Assembly: GCA_947000775.1 (NCBI GenBank) | Contig: CAMQGK010000416.1 | Span: 1,556,001 to 1,620,000 of the forward strand | Reading direction: 5' to 3' | Source of the DNA: Pterois miles | Taxonomy: Eukaryota > Chordata > Actinopteri > Perciformes > Scorpaenidae | DNA length: 64,000 nt | Shown: piece by piece, positions 36,654-49,044 of the stretch | How the letters are laid out: every line of letters starts with the position of its first letter | Numbering within the stretch: the first letter of the stretch is position 1 | Position numbers and translations under genes: made by a program | The notes under the pieces: generated by a model | Database searches by the model: none | The model's input: the letters and a program-made list of their open reading frames with translations, nothing else | Told to the model about the DNA's origin: nothing

Positions 36654-38087
36654 CCTTTATGCCCTCCTCTGTCATTTTTGTACATTTTTCTCAGTTCTTT
36701 TATTTTTATTTATTTTTTTTTATTTGGTGATTATTATGGTTGTGTTACAGCTTGTGGTATGAAATTTTCCAAGAACTTTTCCTTTAAGTAGAATTTGAGA
36801 TCCAATGTGTTTTACTCTCACGTGTCTTTTACACTCTTCTGATGCATTTTGCACCCTCTGAACACCTTCATGGCCAAAAATGTACACATACAAAAACAGC
36901 TGTAAAATCATCATACATCAATATTGCTTTTTTTTTTTCATAAATCACTTAAACAACTTCAGACTTGCTCAAACCCTTGACCCTTTACCCTTAACCCTTT
37001 AAATGCCAGTCTAATTATTTGAATTACTGATAATTTCTTACCAGAAAAACACAAAGTAGGTATTTTCCGTATAATAAATGGTAGGGGAATGGGGCATTGG
37101 TGGTGATTAGAGTCTTGGGTATGTCAAAGATTAGCAACAAAACTTATTTGATTGCATCAGTATCTTTTATGTAGTGTTAGATTCTCCCTCTGGACACCTT
37201 CATGGCCAAAAATGCCTCATTAACCTCCATTTTTTTACAGTATAAAACCCTGCATTCTGTAATGTCAGCATTTTATTTTGAAGAAAAGTAGTGATGTTTG
37301 ACATTGTTATTGTATTCAACCATATTCAACCATTTTCCCATTGTATTCTGATGCATTTTTTAATACTATTTTGCCAATGGAGCCGTGATTTGTGTGTGTG
37401 TGAAATATTTTTTTAAATCAAGGTCTGATTTAGCAAATTGAACATTTATTATGCCATTTGCAACAACTTGGTAGTCACACGGCTCCATAATATAACTGGC
37501 AACACTGTAATGGCAGTGAGATTTAAAAAAGCGTAGTTTTAATGGAAGTTAATGGGGTATTTTTTTGGCCACAAAGGTGTCCAGAGGGAGAATCTGACAC
37601 TACATAAATACTGATGCAATCAAATCAATTTTGTTGTTAATCTTATACTATGACCAACATAACATAACCAACACTCTAATCACCACCAATGTCCCACCCC
37701 TCTATTATTTATTATATGGAAAATAATATATAATAGTAATCATAACTCAAATAATTAGACTAGCATTTAATGGGTTAAAATCTTGAAAATGATTAAATAT
37801 TTGATCATTTTGATCAGGAGTGAAGCTGATTAAGAGATTCATGGAAAAAGAAAGAAAAGAACTGTTGATAAATGAGGATTTTATTTCAGATTTTGTGTGT
37901 ACATTTTTAACACGAAGGTGTCCAGAGGGAGGATCTGACACTACATAAATACTGATGCAATCAAATCAATTTTGTTGCTGTTTTTGTCAATTTTTGCTGT
38001 TCTTTTTTTATTTTATTTTTTTGTACATGTACATTTTAGGCCTTGAAGGTGTCCAGAGGGTAGTAAATCTGAGGAGGGCATAAGGGT
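36654..38087. mobile_element. Long palindromic (fold-back-type) element, about 1.4 kb
   Basis: The outer ends are complementary (cctttatgccctcctc at 36654 against gaggagggcataagg at 38071). Inside, the left arm carries ctctggacaccttcatggcc at 37190 and a near copy at 36851. The right arm carries their complements at about 37570 and 37917. The stretch around 37105-37200 (ggtggtgattagagt, gattgcatcagta) is mirrored at about 37580-37670. An inner pair, ggagccgtg at 37380 and cacggctcc at 37477, continues the symmetry. It has no coding capacity and lies within about 300 bp of the tRNA-like gene. Confidence 0.7.
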
Positions 38088-39327
38088 TGAGAGCAATGGG
38101 ACACAAATAGACTACACCATAATTTGCTGTGAGGATTGCTGTGAGGTTAGCTGTGTTGCACCCAAGGTGAGTAAGTGGTAGCACCCCTGCACCCTCCTCA
38201 GTACAGTCTGCCTCTCCAACAGAGGCCTCAGCTTAGTTTTTAATACAATTTTAAGCTGGCCATTGTAATATTTTTAGGTCACATTAGATTGTGAAATAAA
38301 GAACTGCTTTAATAATTTCATATTAGTTTCTTTAATATTTAATCTGTTCAATAATTTCCTCATCCTCATCCCATCCTCATTCCTCTCCTCATCCCTGTCC
38401 ACTTCCCTCACTTTTCCTGCTATGCCTCTCTCTCCTGTGGCAGCCATTGCACCAAAACAATTTCACCTGTGGCCCTTTCAGTTTTACTTGATTGCACATT
38501 TTCTGAAAGCATACCTCATATTCTCAGAACTCTACCCACCTACAAAAACTCTTGCACAAAACCCAGAACTATATACTGTAAATCTCCTGCAAAGTTATAT
38601 TCTGCATTCAAAACAATGTTAAGTCTTGTCTGTTTAAAAGACATTTTTTATTCAATTGACACACACCATCAAACGAATACATTTCCCACTGCTCAATAGG
38701 AAACATCATTAATGATGATTTTATCATTTTTGATTTGCATTTTCAGTGTTACACTACATTTGTTACAGTTTGTTGGACCCATCCACTTCCAAAGCAGGTT
38801 ATGTTGAAGATATCAGATCAACTCATGTAAAAGCAGTGTCTACTGACCAATCAAAGCTCTGTGCATCAATCACAAAATATTACACAAATATGAAGAGGTT
38901 TAAGTCATAATCCAGAATTGACTTGAAATGCAGAACTGAGAGATGGCAAAAAAAACGCTGATTGTGTGAATGCATTATTTAACAGACTTATAATATCACT
39001 GCCCAATCTAGAGCATGATAGATCTGATTGTATATAATGTGTGTGTGTTCTGTTAAATTATTAATGTGCTGCTTGGAGGTATTCTTGATTCTACTCGGGT
39101 GTGTACAACAAGTTTAGCCTTATACTTTCAGTGTGAAATGGATTTGGGAGAACATAATTCAAGGCATTCATATCATATTCACTTATCTGAATCAGCTTCT
39201 TGAGCCGTATGTTGTTGAGACATGGGGTTATGTGCTTAGAGTCCCACAGACTGTATGCATTTCATCCTTTATTCTATTCCAAGAGAATACACCTAAGCAA
39301 CATATATGAGTAATTTAGAGTCAAGTT
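38088..39327. other. Intergenic, nothing recognised
   Basis: No supported gene or repeat. Confidence 0.4.
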
Positions 39328-39458
39328 TTTGGACTGAAGGACCCAGAGAAAACCCACACTAACATGGGCAGAACATGCAAACTCCACACAGAAGGGCCCA
39401 AACCGGGTTTGAATCCAGAACGTTCCTGCTGTGAGATGACAGTAACTGCTGAACCCCA
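39328..39458 (-). mobile_element. SINE family 2 head fragment
   Basis: On the minus strand it reads ctgctgaa/gtcatctcacagc, gggtttgaatcc..cc and cttctgtgtggagtttgc, matching the head of the family-2 copies. The 3' half is absent. Confidence 0.65.
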
Positions 39459-39765
39459 GTGATATAAGTCTGCTGATTTACACATTCAGAAATACTGTGT
39501 ATGGTATACAGTAGAAACATGGCGGCTGGCTCTGTGAAGAGGACCCTCTCCCTATGTAGATATAAATGGCTCATTCTAATTTAACAAAACCACGACTGTG
39601 GTAATGGCAGGTCCTATGTTATCACTGCCTAGAGTGTTTTCAACAAGAACATCCTGCAGTCTCTTCTGATGATAACAGTAAAAGACACATAATTATGGAC
39701 ACAGTATTTACTGAAAAAAAAAACATTCATATGAATAAGCATTGCAGACTTGTTCTCAACAATGA

Positions 39766-39807
39766 TGAATGAATGAATGAATGAATGAATGAATGAATGA
39801 ATGAATA
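39766..39807. repeat. (GAAT)n microsatellite, possibly a retroposon tail
   Basis: About ten gaat units. On the minus strand the array follows gttcccctgggggtaacagcc..aaagattttattaatt, which resembles the 3' end of a retroposon, so the array may be its tail. Confidence 0.8.
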
Positions 39808-40769
39808 ATTAATAAAATCTTTAGGCTGTTACCCCCAGGGGAACTTTGCACAAAGACTATCAAGAAAACATCAATAACCATATATGACCTGCATAATATA
39901 ACATACAACATGAACATCATAAAAACATCATAAAAAGGCATCATTTGGTAAACTAAAGAACATCAGGTGTAAGTTAAGAAAAATTGTAGCATTCAGACTC
40001 AGAGCTTGTTTAGCAGCTGAATCCATGCAATGAAAATAAATAGAAATAATGATAATAATCTAAAGATTAGAACTGGGAACTGCAAAAATATAAAATTATA
40101 TGTAAAAAACATATGTTTTCTGTAATGAGTTCACCATACATTTTTGATAGTTTTAGCACTTTTCTTATTATTCAAACGTTTGAGAGTCTTGCCATGTTCA
40201 GTGACTTTTGTTACTTTACATTTATGTAAAATTTACCACATACGCTATAATCAACAAGTTCACCATAAATTAAAAAGATTTAACATGTTTAAAATGTGGA
40301 AAGACACTTTTACAATGCATTTTTGATATTATGATTAGATTTAGACAATATATAACATTTCACTTGAGTCCAAAAGGTAAGTGAATGTATAAAATGGTAT
40401 ACATTGAATGTGTTACAGATTCCTATTCAACATAGCAGGAATTAGGCTACTTTTTTCAACATATAAGAATCTGGAGAAATATAAATTGGTTGGATAATAT
40501 AGCCTATTGTGTAAAAATTTGATGTGTACTGCTTTATTCTTTTTAGTGATATATAATATACTGTATATGGTAATAGCCATGCTCTTTCCCAGTCAGTACG
40601 CGTGAGAATGTTGATTTCCTTCGACGCTGAGTCTTAGACAAACAGTGATGAAGCCGGATAAACGAGTCTTGAAAGACCTCCTGTCTTGTTTGAGAGAACA
40701 CTACCAGAAACAGACAGGAAGCCTACATGTTTTATTTTGTGAAATGGACTGTTTAATGTGTGACGCAGC
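39808..40769. other. Intergenic, nothing recognised
   Basis: AT-rich sequence upstream of the candidate bcas3 promoter; no gene. Confidence 0.4.
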
Positions 40770-40960
40770 CAGTAGCCCCGCCCCTACTATTGGCTGATTG
40801 GGTCGACGAAAACGTTGCTGTGCTCTGATTGGCTTATACTTACACAACACAGTTCCGCAAATCTAGTCTGTTTGTGTTTTGGCATTATTGTGCAGAGCTC
40901 TCCAGACCAGCACACTAGTCTTCAAGCAAGGACACAGTCAGCGTTCTACAGCTCGGTTCG
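40770..40960 (+). promoter_or_regulatory. bcas3: Candidate bcas3 promoter: GC box and three CCAAT-type boxes
   Basis: A GC box (ccccgcccc at 40776) is followed by three ATTGG motifs (about 40789, 40797 and 40828), the reverse of CCAAT, and a tgacgca CRE-like site at 40761. No TATA box is evident. This layout is typical of constitutive TATA-less promoters bound by NF-Y and Sp factors. It lies 2.9 kb upstream of the bcas3 ATG, whose exon has a splice acceptor in its 5' UTR, so a non-coding first exon is required upstream. The position fits, but the transcription start and the first donor were not identified. Confidence 0.45.
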
Positions 40961-43734
40961 TAACTACAGCCGCTTGAAAACAACGTCTTACTGAAACATG
41001 ACAAATGCATCTCCGGCTTCAAGGCTTCAACTGTGTCGTTTTATCACTGCACGGGAGTTTTATCAGCTAATGCTAATGCTAGCTAAGTTAGCTGCGGGGA
41101 CCTTATCTAATAATACAACTTTAGCATTAGCCAGTAGCTGTATTGCGTGGAGTTGGCAGTTTTCACAAGTGTTGTCCGTATTGGCCCGCTCATTGCTAGT
41201 GGTGCAAGCTAACTGTTATCTGAATAAATGTTCAGGATAACCGAAGCTAAAACAGCCAAGGTTCTCTGTGTGGTTTGCCAGAGAAGCTCATCTTGTACTG
41301 GCATGAAAACACCGTTAACTGCATGTCTCTCCTGTTATTGATTGTTATTGTTATTTCAAATGCGACGGTGACATCCACATATACATCTTCAGTGGACTTG
41401 TTTGCCCCGATATGCGTAGTTATCTGGAAAATACTCCACTGAAGCAGATGACATTTGAATGCCGCTTTACTAAATGGCTTTAGTGCACCAAGACCTGTAT
41501 GAGAGATCATTAGATCAGCAGCATTGGTTGATTATGTCAAGTCAAGGCTTATTGAAGTTAAGGAAGGGCTATGTAAGTGTGTGACATAAATGGTTGAGGA
41601 TTTGTATTTTTTAAACCAGATGTTTTCACTGGATTACAGCTGCCTGACTGGAGGTATGATAATCAGTCATATTAACTACTGCATTTTTCTGGTGGCATGT
41701 GGCTGCATATTCCTGACTTAAAGTTTTGACTTGGTCGATTTTCCCATTAATCGTCCACTTATCTGGGTTGAGTTTATGATGGCAGCAGACTTTCTCTAGT
41801 CACGTCCTCCAGCTCCTCCAATCATAACCTGAGGGAGGGAGACAGCAGGTCAACAGTATATGTCACATATAAGTGGTGTAACTCATCTGAAAGCTGGGAA
41901 CCTGAACATTAATTTGAGATGCTGCTCAGTATTGTGTGGTAATTGTTCTAGTCATAAATCAGAAATAATTGTGAATGAATGAAAATATAATAGGCCCTAG
42001 GACTGTAGTTTGTGGCTGTAAAGTTTCATGAGGGCGTGATTATCCTAAAGGTCACCACAGGTCATTTTATACAGTGATGTCAAGTTTCAGAAAATGGTTT
42101 TGCTACGTGAAATGCATACTATGGGGTTTCAGATCACACATGAATACAAGTTGGCTCAATAAATCTACAAGTGTCTCAGCTTTCCACTCATACCCAATTT
42201 ATGCAAGACTGTTTATGAACCCCATTTTTTAGAATGGGAAGAATTAACATATTATATTGCATGCAAAAAACTGCATGGGATTAGCATAAAGATTCATGGA
42301 GCTCTTTACATTCACATATCTTGAGGTGAGAGGTGAAAATGGCCATGCCAGTTTTTCCCTCGCCAACATCTAATCTAACTTAGCGTTAACTAACTGAGCA
42401 TTATTTATTTATGTATTTCATTTAGTTGCATATGATATCTGTATCCTCAGTCTAGCTTTAAGACTGAGCCCACTACAGTGTCTTAAAGACATTAATGTTG
42501 GTTTGGGATTGTGTCTCAGAGCGGCTAAGGAGCAACTGTCAGACCTCGTCTACAAAAAACCCCATCTCAAGATAAATTCTGTTATGATTTGATGACATAT
42601 AAAAATAAATTGAACTGAATTTTACTTTGAGCTGCCCTGGATGTCTGAGCTGCAATGGACTGTTGACCTGTCCAGGGTGAACCCCGCCTTCGCCCAATGC
42701 CAGCTGGGATCGGCTCCAGCCTCCCCGCGACCCCTAACGGGATAAGCGGTTGACGATGGATGGATGGATAGATGGATGGATGGATGGATGGATGGATGGA
42801 TGTCTTTGTCTGAGCTCCGCACCTTGAACCTAAGGGTGACCTCAGGCACACTAGGGAGCTCATTTCAGTCCCTTACTAGCTGAAGTCATACTCTTGCCCT
42901 TGGCTCATGACAAAGTGAAGGTTGGAACAACAAGGTTCACAAGAGCCTGGTGTAACATCTGCATAGCTGCAGTCACTAGAGCTGCTGTTTACCACAATCT
43001 CCCTTCACTTGCATTCACCAGTTTTGAGACTACACTGTTGGTGATGTTTGGTTGAATATTTCAGGTTCATGTTGAAATAACTCCTAAGAATGACGTTTTG
43101 AGTGGAGTTTGGTGTTTTTGCTGACAGTGACTGGAGAACATCATTTACATTCAATGTCATTTAGGTTCACCTACCTGAAACAAATACACCAATCAAATGA
43201 ACCAATAAACCAATGAACTTTAACAGTGGTTAGGCTGTATTGTTCAGTTTTTGTTGAAACTGTTTTTGAGAGGTGTTGATTCAACGGTATGATCATTTTT
43301 GACGCTGTATTCATGGTGCTGTTGTTTTCTGTTACACTTAGGGGTGCTCCGAGTACTACATCAACCCTCACTGATATAAATGGAATGGACAAAATATTAG
43401 AAACTGGGTATACTTACCAAAATGAATTTCAGTATTGCACTGAAAGAATAAATGGATAAATGGATTAGTTGGTCAATGGAAAATTACAACAACAGTTTTT
43501 GTACTTCATTAATTGTTTAAGTCATTTATCAAACAGTCAGAACAAAATAGTGTGGCTGAATCATAGATGTGAAGAGCCTAGTGAAGTAACTGCTGCCTGC
43601 TGTCCACATGGTAACTGCTCAGAGAAGATCTGATTTCATGCCAATGTTTGCAAGCTGCAGAGAAACAAAACAATATGGTCATCTGTGCAAGTTAGCACAA
43701 GGGTAAATTAATTTCTGTTATTTGTGTGCTGCAG
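40961..43734 (+). other. Inferred bcas3 5' UTR exon plus intron 1
   Basis: Contains an open frame at 40998-41240 without homology signals and one SINE family 2 fragment. No other gene seen. The boundary of the non-coding exon is undetermined. Confidence 0.35.
42645..42801 (+). mobile_element. SINE family 2, 3' part with (GGAT)n tail
   Basis: Contains gacctgtccagggtgaac, gccagctgggatcggctcc, acgggataagcggttgac and about eleven ggat units. The head and middle are missing. Confidence 0.85.
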
Positions 43735-43827
43735 GATAAAAAAACAAGGAGACAAAATGGCTTCAGACTCTCCACGCAGACCTAGTCGCTGTGCTGGAGG
43801 GGTTCTGGTGCGAGCACAAGCTGCTAC
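43735..43827 (+). CDS. bcas3: bcas3 first coding exon (5' UTR end plus codons 1-24 start)
   Basis: BCAS3 (Rudhira) is a beta-propeller protein reported in cell migration, cytoskeletal organisation and, with PHAF1, in phosphoinositide binding at autophagosome formation sites. The exon follows an acceptor (ttgtgtgctgcag, ending 43734), has 22 bases of 5' UTR, and the ATG at 43757 in context acaaaATGG. It encodes MASDSPRRPSRCAGGVLVRA and then QAA plus two bases of a split codon. The vertebrate BCAS3 N-terminus carries the same SPRRPSRC..GGV pattern, so the start is well supported. The donor gtaagg begins at 43828. The next exon restores the split Thr codon. Confidence 0.92.
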
Positions 43828-44041
43828 GTAAGGACACACATGCATACTCTGTTTTTATTGTTTCATTAGAAATCCCTAAAACCATGATACTGTGTGTGTA
43901 TATGTGTGTGTGTATGTATGTATGTATGTATGTACTGTATACATACACGTATGTATGCATGTACTAGAAATCTATATGTATCTTTACAATAATTTAAAAT
44001 GTTTCCCACATAAAGTTAAACTTTGTTCTTTGCTGTCACAG

Positions 44042-44096
44042 GGAGCAGTCTTACATGGAAAGTGTGGTGACCTTTCTGCAGGACGTGGTCCCCCAG
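44042..44096 (+). CDS. bcas3: bcas3 second coding exon
   Basis: After a 214-bp intron, an acceptor (tgctgtcacag) opens a 55-bp exon. It completes Thr24 and encodes EQSYMESVVTFLQDVVPQ, one of the most conserved parts of the BCAS3 N-terminus. It ends in phase 0 with a donor gtaact. Exon size, phase and sequence all fit the family. Confidence 0.93.
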
Positions 44097-45052
44097 GTAA
44101 CTTTCCTCTGTCATATTTTCTCTCATACTAGCCCAGTTCCCCTCTATTGTTTTCAATTATAGTCTGTCTCGATGCTGTTATGTTCATACAAGAAAAGTTA
44201 CAAAATTAAATATACTCAACAAAGTCAGTACGCATACTGAGAAACTTGACTTTTGTAAGCGTGCTGTTGATGAACTCTTTTGTCCCACAGTGCAGTGCAC
44301 AAAGGAAATGATGGAGCTACCCACATTTACAGATAAAACTGAATTTCAGGTGGAGATGGCTCTCAGAAAACAAACAAAATTCAACATTTTTAGAACCATT
44401 TTGCTAAATTATTGTGAAGTTTAATTGGCATTTCAAAATCACTGTTTGATTGTCCATGACAGTACAGAAATCATTTCCTGTTTTTATAATACTGTAAAGT
44501 ACACTGAATTCTTTTACACTGTACAATATATTATATTAATATATAGAATTAGTTGACTGTCAATTAGTATATTGTATATACTTATTCTTATATATACTTT
44601 CAGTATGTTGTTGGATGTAATTGGGACACAGCAATAGTTCCAGAATTAGGAGTTTTAACAAAATGATGTTTTCTCTGGTAAACACAATTTTTATTAAGAG
44701 TCTTACAACATACAAAACAATTCAATCTTTATGGTCTGTTGAATTTAGAAGACAAAACATGGAAAAGTGAATTGAATTGAGTACTTTACTATAAATGAAT
44801 AATCAGTAGGAGCTCTGCCTTGAAACCGGTATGTGAAATACAGCATACCTGAGCCTCCAGTCAAAAACAATGTAAACTTAGGCTGTCTGTAAGTTGTCTG
44901 CCAGCTATTCCTGAATGTTAACTCTCCCACAAACATAACATTGGCTGTTAAACTAAATATAGTTACTGGAATTTGGATTATACAGTTGTATTAGGTATGT
45001 TAGGTGGTGTTGTGTACATTTTGTCCACGCTGTTCTGTCTTTCGAACCACAG

Positions 45053-45128
45053 GCATATACTGGGGCTCCACCCATAGATGAAAAAGAGAAAATCATTTGG
45101 GTTCGATTTGAGAAAGCTGACATCAACG
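45053..45128 (+). CDS. bcas3: bcas3 third coding exon
   Basis: Preceded by a 956-bp intron and acceptor ttcgaaccacag. The 76-bp exon encodes AYTGAPPIDEKEKIIWVRFE followed by KADIN and one base of a split Asp codon. It matches the BCAS3 segment leading into the beta-propeller (EKEKI-WVRFE-AD-ND). The donor is gtaagt. Confidence 0.93.
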
Positions 45129-45223
45129 GTAAGTCTGGAACTGTCAGACAAGCTGAGTTTGGTTTGTGTGAGTATTGAAAAGAGAGAGTTTTAACCACAC
45201 TGGGCCTTTCAGTTAAAACACTG

Positions 45224-46750
45224 TGGGCCTCATTCTTCACTCGTTCTTAGGAAGAAATTTCTTCTTAAAACCCACTTACGCAATTTTCACAGAGATTCTG
45301 ACATTCACCAGTGTTTTCTTAGTTTGGCTATGTTCTTATGTAAGAACTGAATCAGCACACTCAAGAGCACACAGGCCACTATTACTGCAAACAAGGATTT
45401 TATTTAACATGCTGACAGAGATGCCATGTATCAACCGAGTCGTCTCATGTATATAGAAATACAGATATATACTGTTAACTCATTTTATTCCAAAAATTGT
45501 AAAGAAAGCAAGGTGAATGCACAGAATATAGCCTTGGAGGGTGGACGTGGATGAACCCGGATAGCGTACATCAGGGATACTTTAATACCCCTTTAACATC
45601 GAGCGTCACTTGTGTGTATGAAAGGGTTAACCCGCATTGACTGACTTGGAATCATGGCCCAGGTCAAAGGGTGGGCCAGACCAGGGTCGATTTATAGTTA
45701 GAACAGCACGCACCAGGGTTGCTAAAAACCAGGATGGGACAAATGTATTCGGTCGTAAATGATGGCGTACTGTCCGTGACACAGTAGCTCAACCAACGAA
45801 GCAACGGCAGCAGGAATGTTTTCAGATCCAGTGGAGATATTACATTTGGACTAGCTCTTATATTATCCAACAGTTACCGCATGCCGCGCTGAAAAACTTT
45901 AGTAGGCCTACTATTTGAAGCAAATCTTTGCGAGGATGGTGGAGTGAGTGAAATATACATTCCAATCTTTATATGTTTCTAATCCTTTTGTAAATGTAGC
46001 CTATATTATAATATTAGATAACAGAATGTGATCTAATATGAGGAATGGTGTGTAGATAGAGGAAAAAGGTTCATGAGTGTTGATTGATAGATACTTTAAG
46101 TCTGTACATTGTATGTTTTTCTAAACATTACAACTTCACGTAACATACAACATAGTTAAACATTTTATGAAGCTAAAAATGCTGTGTGTACTATATTTAC
46201 ACCATGCATCAATGTTTGACATTTTACATTTTTTGCACACATCGCGACGCCACTATCATCTCTATAGTCAGTACACGTAACCCCCCTACCCCCCCTTGCG
46301 TAAAGCAAACACAGCCGTAACGAGGCAGGAATCTTTTCACTGGTCAACACAACACTTGGCATTCTATTGGTTGGGGAATTTTGAGATGGTTATTTCACAA
46401 AAAAATCAGAGTAGAGGAGAAATCTGAGAGTAGACACCTCACATGCACACAGGAGCAGCATGAGTGTGAGGAGAAGGACTGAAGCTGGAGCAACAATATA
46501 TCTGACTGCAAGCATTCAGTCTGATGAGAAGCAGAGCAGATCTAAGCACAAGCAGGGGCTATTTGAGTTTGAGGACACAGTTTTAAGGGAAAGCATTACA
46601 AAATCTGAATGTGAAGTCAATAACTCATGCTCTGAAACTGAAAGACTATTAAAGATAGGAAAAAAGTTCCATGACCTAGACTTTTCTTACAGCCTTTCTA
46701 AAGAACACATTCAAGAGCAAACTTAGGAAAATGTTGGTAAATGAGGCCCA
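45224..46750. mobile_element. Non-autonomous DNA transposon with TGGGCCTCATT ends
   Basis: Perfect 11-bp terminal inverted repeats (tgggcctcatt at 45224, aatgaggccca ending 46750) bound 1.53 kb within bcas3 intron 3. 'GGGCCTCATT' ends are common in fish PIF/Harbinger-type elements, which is the basis for a tentative class. No transposase is recognisable. An 88-codon frame at 46460-46726 inside it has no known domain. No clean target duplication was found, so the class is uncertain. Confidence 0.5.
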
Positions 46751-47393
46751 ATGACTGATCATTGTCTAAAACAGTATATAACTGTAGAGAAAATGGTGTA
46801 ATCAAGGCTTGTTCTTATCAGTCAAAATCACATCGTTGGCTTCAAGAGATAAGCCTTGACTCGACTGTCAGGAAATCACTTGAACATCATTTGAATGTTG
46901 ACCTGCTTTTAGATGTTTACATTCATGCTGCCTGGTTGGTTGTGACATTTCAAAATGCATGATGGCAAGCATTGCACTGCATGCTTAGTTATTTCTGCAT
47001 GTAGTTTAGGGCCAGATTTTGTGAATTTCAGCTTTAAGCTCTCTGTAGGCTGCCACATCCATTACCTCTTTGGAATATTTTCTCCTACCAGAGTGGACAT
47101 TTTTTAAAACTCCTGTTACCAAGGTCAAGAATGAACTGATTTTTTGCAGCATGCATTATTGTTTTGCTGCAGATTGCTATGCAGAGAGTCAGGCTGACTA
47201 TTGATAGATCCTGTTGATCTAACTGAGCAGAATAATAGATTATGTGAAAGCAGTGTAATAGCAAATACAGTTTATATAAAACATGCCTTGGCATTAAACT
47301 CAGTAAAAGCATGACAATGAACCACTTGTTGTTTCTTTGTCATAGTAACAAACATCCTCTAATTAAAGTTTGTCTCACTTTCTGTTTGCACAG

Positions 47394-47500
47394 ACACAGC
47401 CCGCAACCCGGAGTTCATGGAGATGCACAGTGGTACCACTGACCCTCCTCTTTGCCTTATGATTGGCTACACTGACGGGATGCAGATCTGGAACGTATCA
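47394..47500 (+). CDS. bcas3: bcas3 fourth coding exon
   Basis: A 107-bp exon after acceptor ctgtttgcacag completes the Asp codon and encodes TARNPEFMEMHSGTTDPPLC and then LMIGYTDGMQIWNVS, the first strand(s) of the BCAS3 beta-propeller. It ends in phase 0 with donor gtaagt. The four exons together make 309 bp, 103 codons, roughly the first ninth of a protein of about 900 residues. The next exon (family sequence SGEAQELFSVRHG) could not be found before the window ends, so the following intron exceeds 16 kb. Confidence 0.93.
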
Positions 47501-47552
47501 GTAAGTCACACACCTGGGCCTCTAACACTCCAACCTCATCAATTTTTTACCT

Positions 47553-47956
47553 TTAACTTTGTTGCCATTCATTAGTGTGAATGCTGAGTCAGCTATTTCT
47601 TCTGTACGTTTTTTGGACTTTAACTATTCCTGTATACTTTAAGCTACAGAGACCGTTCAACTATCAAAATATTCAGCTCATAAAGCACATTAGTGATATA
47701 ACTTTTCTTGTTTCAATTATTTATTCTTTTTAAAATATAAAGCTTTTTACTTTGTTGCCATTCACTTTGTTGCCATTATTAGTGTGAATGCTGAGTCAGC
47801 TATTTCTTCTGTACGTTTTTGGACTTTAACTATTCCTGTATACTTTAGCTACAGAGACTGTTCAACTATCAAAATATTCAGCTCATAAAGCACATTAGTG
47901 ATATAACTTTTCTTGTTTCAATTATTTATTCTTTTTAAAATATAAAGCTTTTTCCA
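47553..47956 (+). repeat. Tandem duplication, about 206-bp unit, two copies
   Basis: The stretch from gttgccattcattagtgtgaa to aaaatataaagcttttt is repeated with only a few differences (for example agtgtgaatgctgag at 47574 and 47781). The near-identity indicates a recent event. A more diverged relative may follow at about 48008-48110. Confidence 0.85.
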
Positions 47957-48315
47957 TTTTTTTTTTTACAATATAATCCAGTGTAGAAAATCTTCAGATC
48001 CTCTTAAACTTGCTCCAGTTTGAGCTATTACTGCTTCTGCATGCTTTTAGCTACAGACACCATTTAGTCTTGGTTACAAGACTTTCAACTATTAAGCTGT
48101 GATTCAGCTTTTTTTTATATCTTTTACAGTTTTTCCACAATCACAGTTTAAGTTTTATGCTATCTTCAGACTTTTTCCAAGTTTATTATGGGTGTGTATT
48201 GCGTGGAATGATCAGAGCGGAGACGAGCTTCAAAACCTTCTGAAAAGTTTCCGAACAAATTATTGGTACGCTCACAATTTTCACTCTTCATACATAATTT
48301 TTTCATAGCAGTGTT

Positions 48316-48647
48316 GGGGCGGAGTGCTAGTTGTGGGAGTTGGTTGGGAACGGAGGGTCACCGGTTCAAGTCCCGATGGACAAGAACTGAGTGTGAACTG
48401 GTAGCTGGAGAGGTGCCAGTTTACCTCTTGGGCACTGCCGAGGTGCCCCTGAGCAAGGCACCAAACCCCCAACTGCTCGGGGCGCTTGTCAGGGCAGCCC
48501 CCTCACTCTGACATCTCTCCATTGATGCATGTGCATGTGTGTGTTTCGGGTCTGCACGTACCGTGTATAAGTTAACAAACAGAGTGTAAAAGTTGAATTT
48601 CCCCTCGCGGGACTAATAAAGGTTGATCTTCTTCTTCTTCTTCTTCT
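48316..48647 (+). mobile_element. SINE family 1 (CTT type) in bcas3 intron 4
   Basis: Nearly identical to the 14229-14563 copy through the body and 3' end. The head is damaged by several small deletions that remove most of the A box, while the B-box ggttcaagtccc remains. Confidence 0.87.
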
Positions 48648-49044
48648 GGACAGCTTGTGCTGGTCTTGACGTGTTTCTATGGAATCAGTCGGACTTACAC
48701 ATTTAGCTATCGATGCCTGGAAGCCACAGCAGCTCCAGTATTCGCCCTCATAGAGGCCCATTTTAATTTTGGCACAAGTTTTTGGAGCAAGCAAAAGTTA
48801 CCAGTTTTTAAAACTGCTCCCGTGGACACATTTTTGACAATACACACACAATTTTTGGAACAGATCTTCATCAGAGAGACCTTACTGTCTCCTCAAGAAT
48901 CAAAGCGATATCTGTTACGGTTTTTGTTACCAGCACAGTGTTTTTCTGGTTTACTGACAGGGAAATGCTGTCTCACTGCAACCACAAGTCAGCACTTTCA
49001 GACACAAACAGGTGTTTCTGATTGGCTGATTAGACTCTCTGGAC
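48648..49044. other. bcas3 intron 4, nothing recognised
   Basis: A 165-codon open frame beginning at 48657 runs into the hAT element and has no recognisable product. Confidence 0.4.

Noticed and set aside
40998..41240. 80-codon frame near the bcas3 promoter
   Set aside because: No recognisable product, and the bcas3 start at 43757 is well supported by sequence. It could at most be an upstream open frame.
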